Of a DNA stretch of 15,613 bases, positions 15,529 through 15,613 are shown in pieces. The stretch is from Candidatus Acetothermia bacterium. GTDB taxonomy: Bacteria > Bipolaricaulota > Bipolaricaulia > RBG-16-55-9 > DRXL01. The position numbers were made by a program, and so were the translations under genes. The notes beneath the pieces were generated by a model that saw nothing but the letters and a program-made list of their open reading frames with translations, was not told the origin of the DNA and did not search any database. The stretch spans positions 1-15,613 of the forward strand of contig JAPWVB010000019.1 of the NCBI GenBank assembly GCA_028275205.1, written 5' to 3'. Within the stretch, counting starts at the first letter, position 1, and every line of letters begins with the position of its first letter.

Positions 15529-15537
15529 TGCTATGAT
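15529..15537 (+). promoter_or_regulatory. Candidate extended -10 promoter for the divergent gene
   Basis: TGCTATGAT fits the extended -10 pattern TG-N-TATAAT with one mismatch in the hexamer. It lies about 57 nt before the ATG at 15594, inside the inverted repeat 15524-15538. No -35 hexamer is evident at 17 nt, which extended -10 promoters can tolerate. Its placement within the palindrome would let one regulator affect both directions. Confidence 0.3.
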
Positions 15538-15593
15538 CAAGATCAGCCAAAAAGCTAGCTAAGATCAAAATCTTTCCATCAGAGAGAGATGCT

Positions 15594-15613
15594 ATGAAGA
15601 GCTTTATAGAAGA
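15594..15613 (+). CDS. Possible start of a divergent gene (runs off the window)
   Basis: ATG at 15594 opens a frame reading MKSFIE up to the window end. It is preceded by a GAGAGAGA purine stretch that could act as a weak ribosome binding site. An ATG at 15589 stops after two codons and is not used. With only six residues nothing can be said about the product. The call rests on the divergent position and the candidate upstream promoter. Confidence 0.3.

Larger units (their letters stand above)
15495..15593. promoter_or_regulatory. Divergent intergenic control region with palindromes and GATC repeats
   Basis: This 99-nt stretch lies between the operon head and a possible divergent gene. It contains a perfect inverted repeat GATCAT-GCT-ATGATC at 15524-15538, an overlapping one TGATC-AA-GATCA at 15534-15545, and the palindrome AGCTAGCT at 15553-15560. 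GATCA occurs four times, at 15524, 15535, 15541 and 15563. AAGATCA occurs at 15539 and 15561, 22 nt apart, about two helical turns. The layout suggests a regulator-binding operator for the whole operon, but no regulator gene is in view and the family cannot be named. Confidence 0.5.

Noticed and set aside
15505..15532. Standard -35/-10 sigma-70 promoter for either direction in the right-hand gap
   Set aside because: -10-like elements exist on both strands, but no TTGACA-like hexamer lies at 16-18 nt from either. They are listed only as low-confidence candidates.
1..15613. tRNA, rRNA, CRISPR array, insertion sequence or other mobile element
   Set aside because: The window is filled by well-matched protein genes. 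I saw no repeat array, transposase motif or RNA gene signature by eye.

Overview
The window is almost entirely one acetyl-CoA (Wood-Ljungdahl) pathway operon from an anaerobic, autotrophic or acetogenic bacterium. Twelve genes run in the same direction on the minus strand from about 15494 down to 238. They meet by 4-16 nt overlaps or by gaps of 23 nt or less, so a single transcript is likely. The sequence looks GC-rich (not counted). The gene set and the order acsB-acsC-acsV-cooC-acsD-acsE match bacterial CODH/ACS loci such as those of Carboxydothermus and Moorella. The low-repeat, tightly overlapped style could fit a thermophile such as a Bipolaricaulota/Acetothermia-type lineage, but that placement is a guess from context.

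In transcription order (right to left) the genes are: a CooC-type nickel-insertion ATPase (15494-14754); a four-cluster 4Fe-4S electron-transfer protein (14730-14209) and an FAD/NAD(P) oxidoreductase (14212-12890), together resembling a CooF/FNOR pair; acetyl-CoA synthase AcsB (12886-10664); the large corrinoid iron-sulfur protein subunit AcsC (10650-9310); the corrinoid reductive activator AcsV (9305-7374); a second CooC/AcsF ATPase (7389-6616); the small corrinoid protein subunit AcsD (6614-5634); the methyltetrahydrofolate:corrinoid methyltransferase AcsE (5637-4834); Ni-Fe-S carbon monoxide dehydrogenase CooS/AcsA (4823-2916); a DUF3786-like protein of unknown function (2923-2270); and a cysteine-type molybdenum/tungsten formate dehydrogenase FdhA (2277-238).

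The genes together cover the carbonyl branch and the last methyl transfer. FdhA reduces CO2 to formate for the methyl branch. AcsE moves the methyl group from methyl-tetrahydrofolate to the AcsCD corrinoid. CooS makes CO from CO2. AcsB joins methyl, CO and CoA. AcsV rescues oxidised corrinoid, and the two CooC proteins probably load nickel into CooS and AcsB. The Fe-S protein and flavoprotein probably link ferredoxin-level electrons to NAD(P). The tetrahydrofolate enzymes from formate to methyl-THF are not in the window.

At the left edge, on the plus strand, is the 3' end of a MetE-like methyltransferase gene. It converges on fdhA, and the two stop codons share a 4-nt CTAG. At the right edge is a 99-nt divergent control region (15495-15593) with palindromes, GATC-containing repeats and candidate promoters, followed by what may be the start of a divergent gene. 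I see no rRNA, tRNA, CRISPR array, mobile element or large repeat. No intergenic stretch exceeds about 100 nt.
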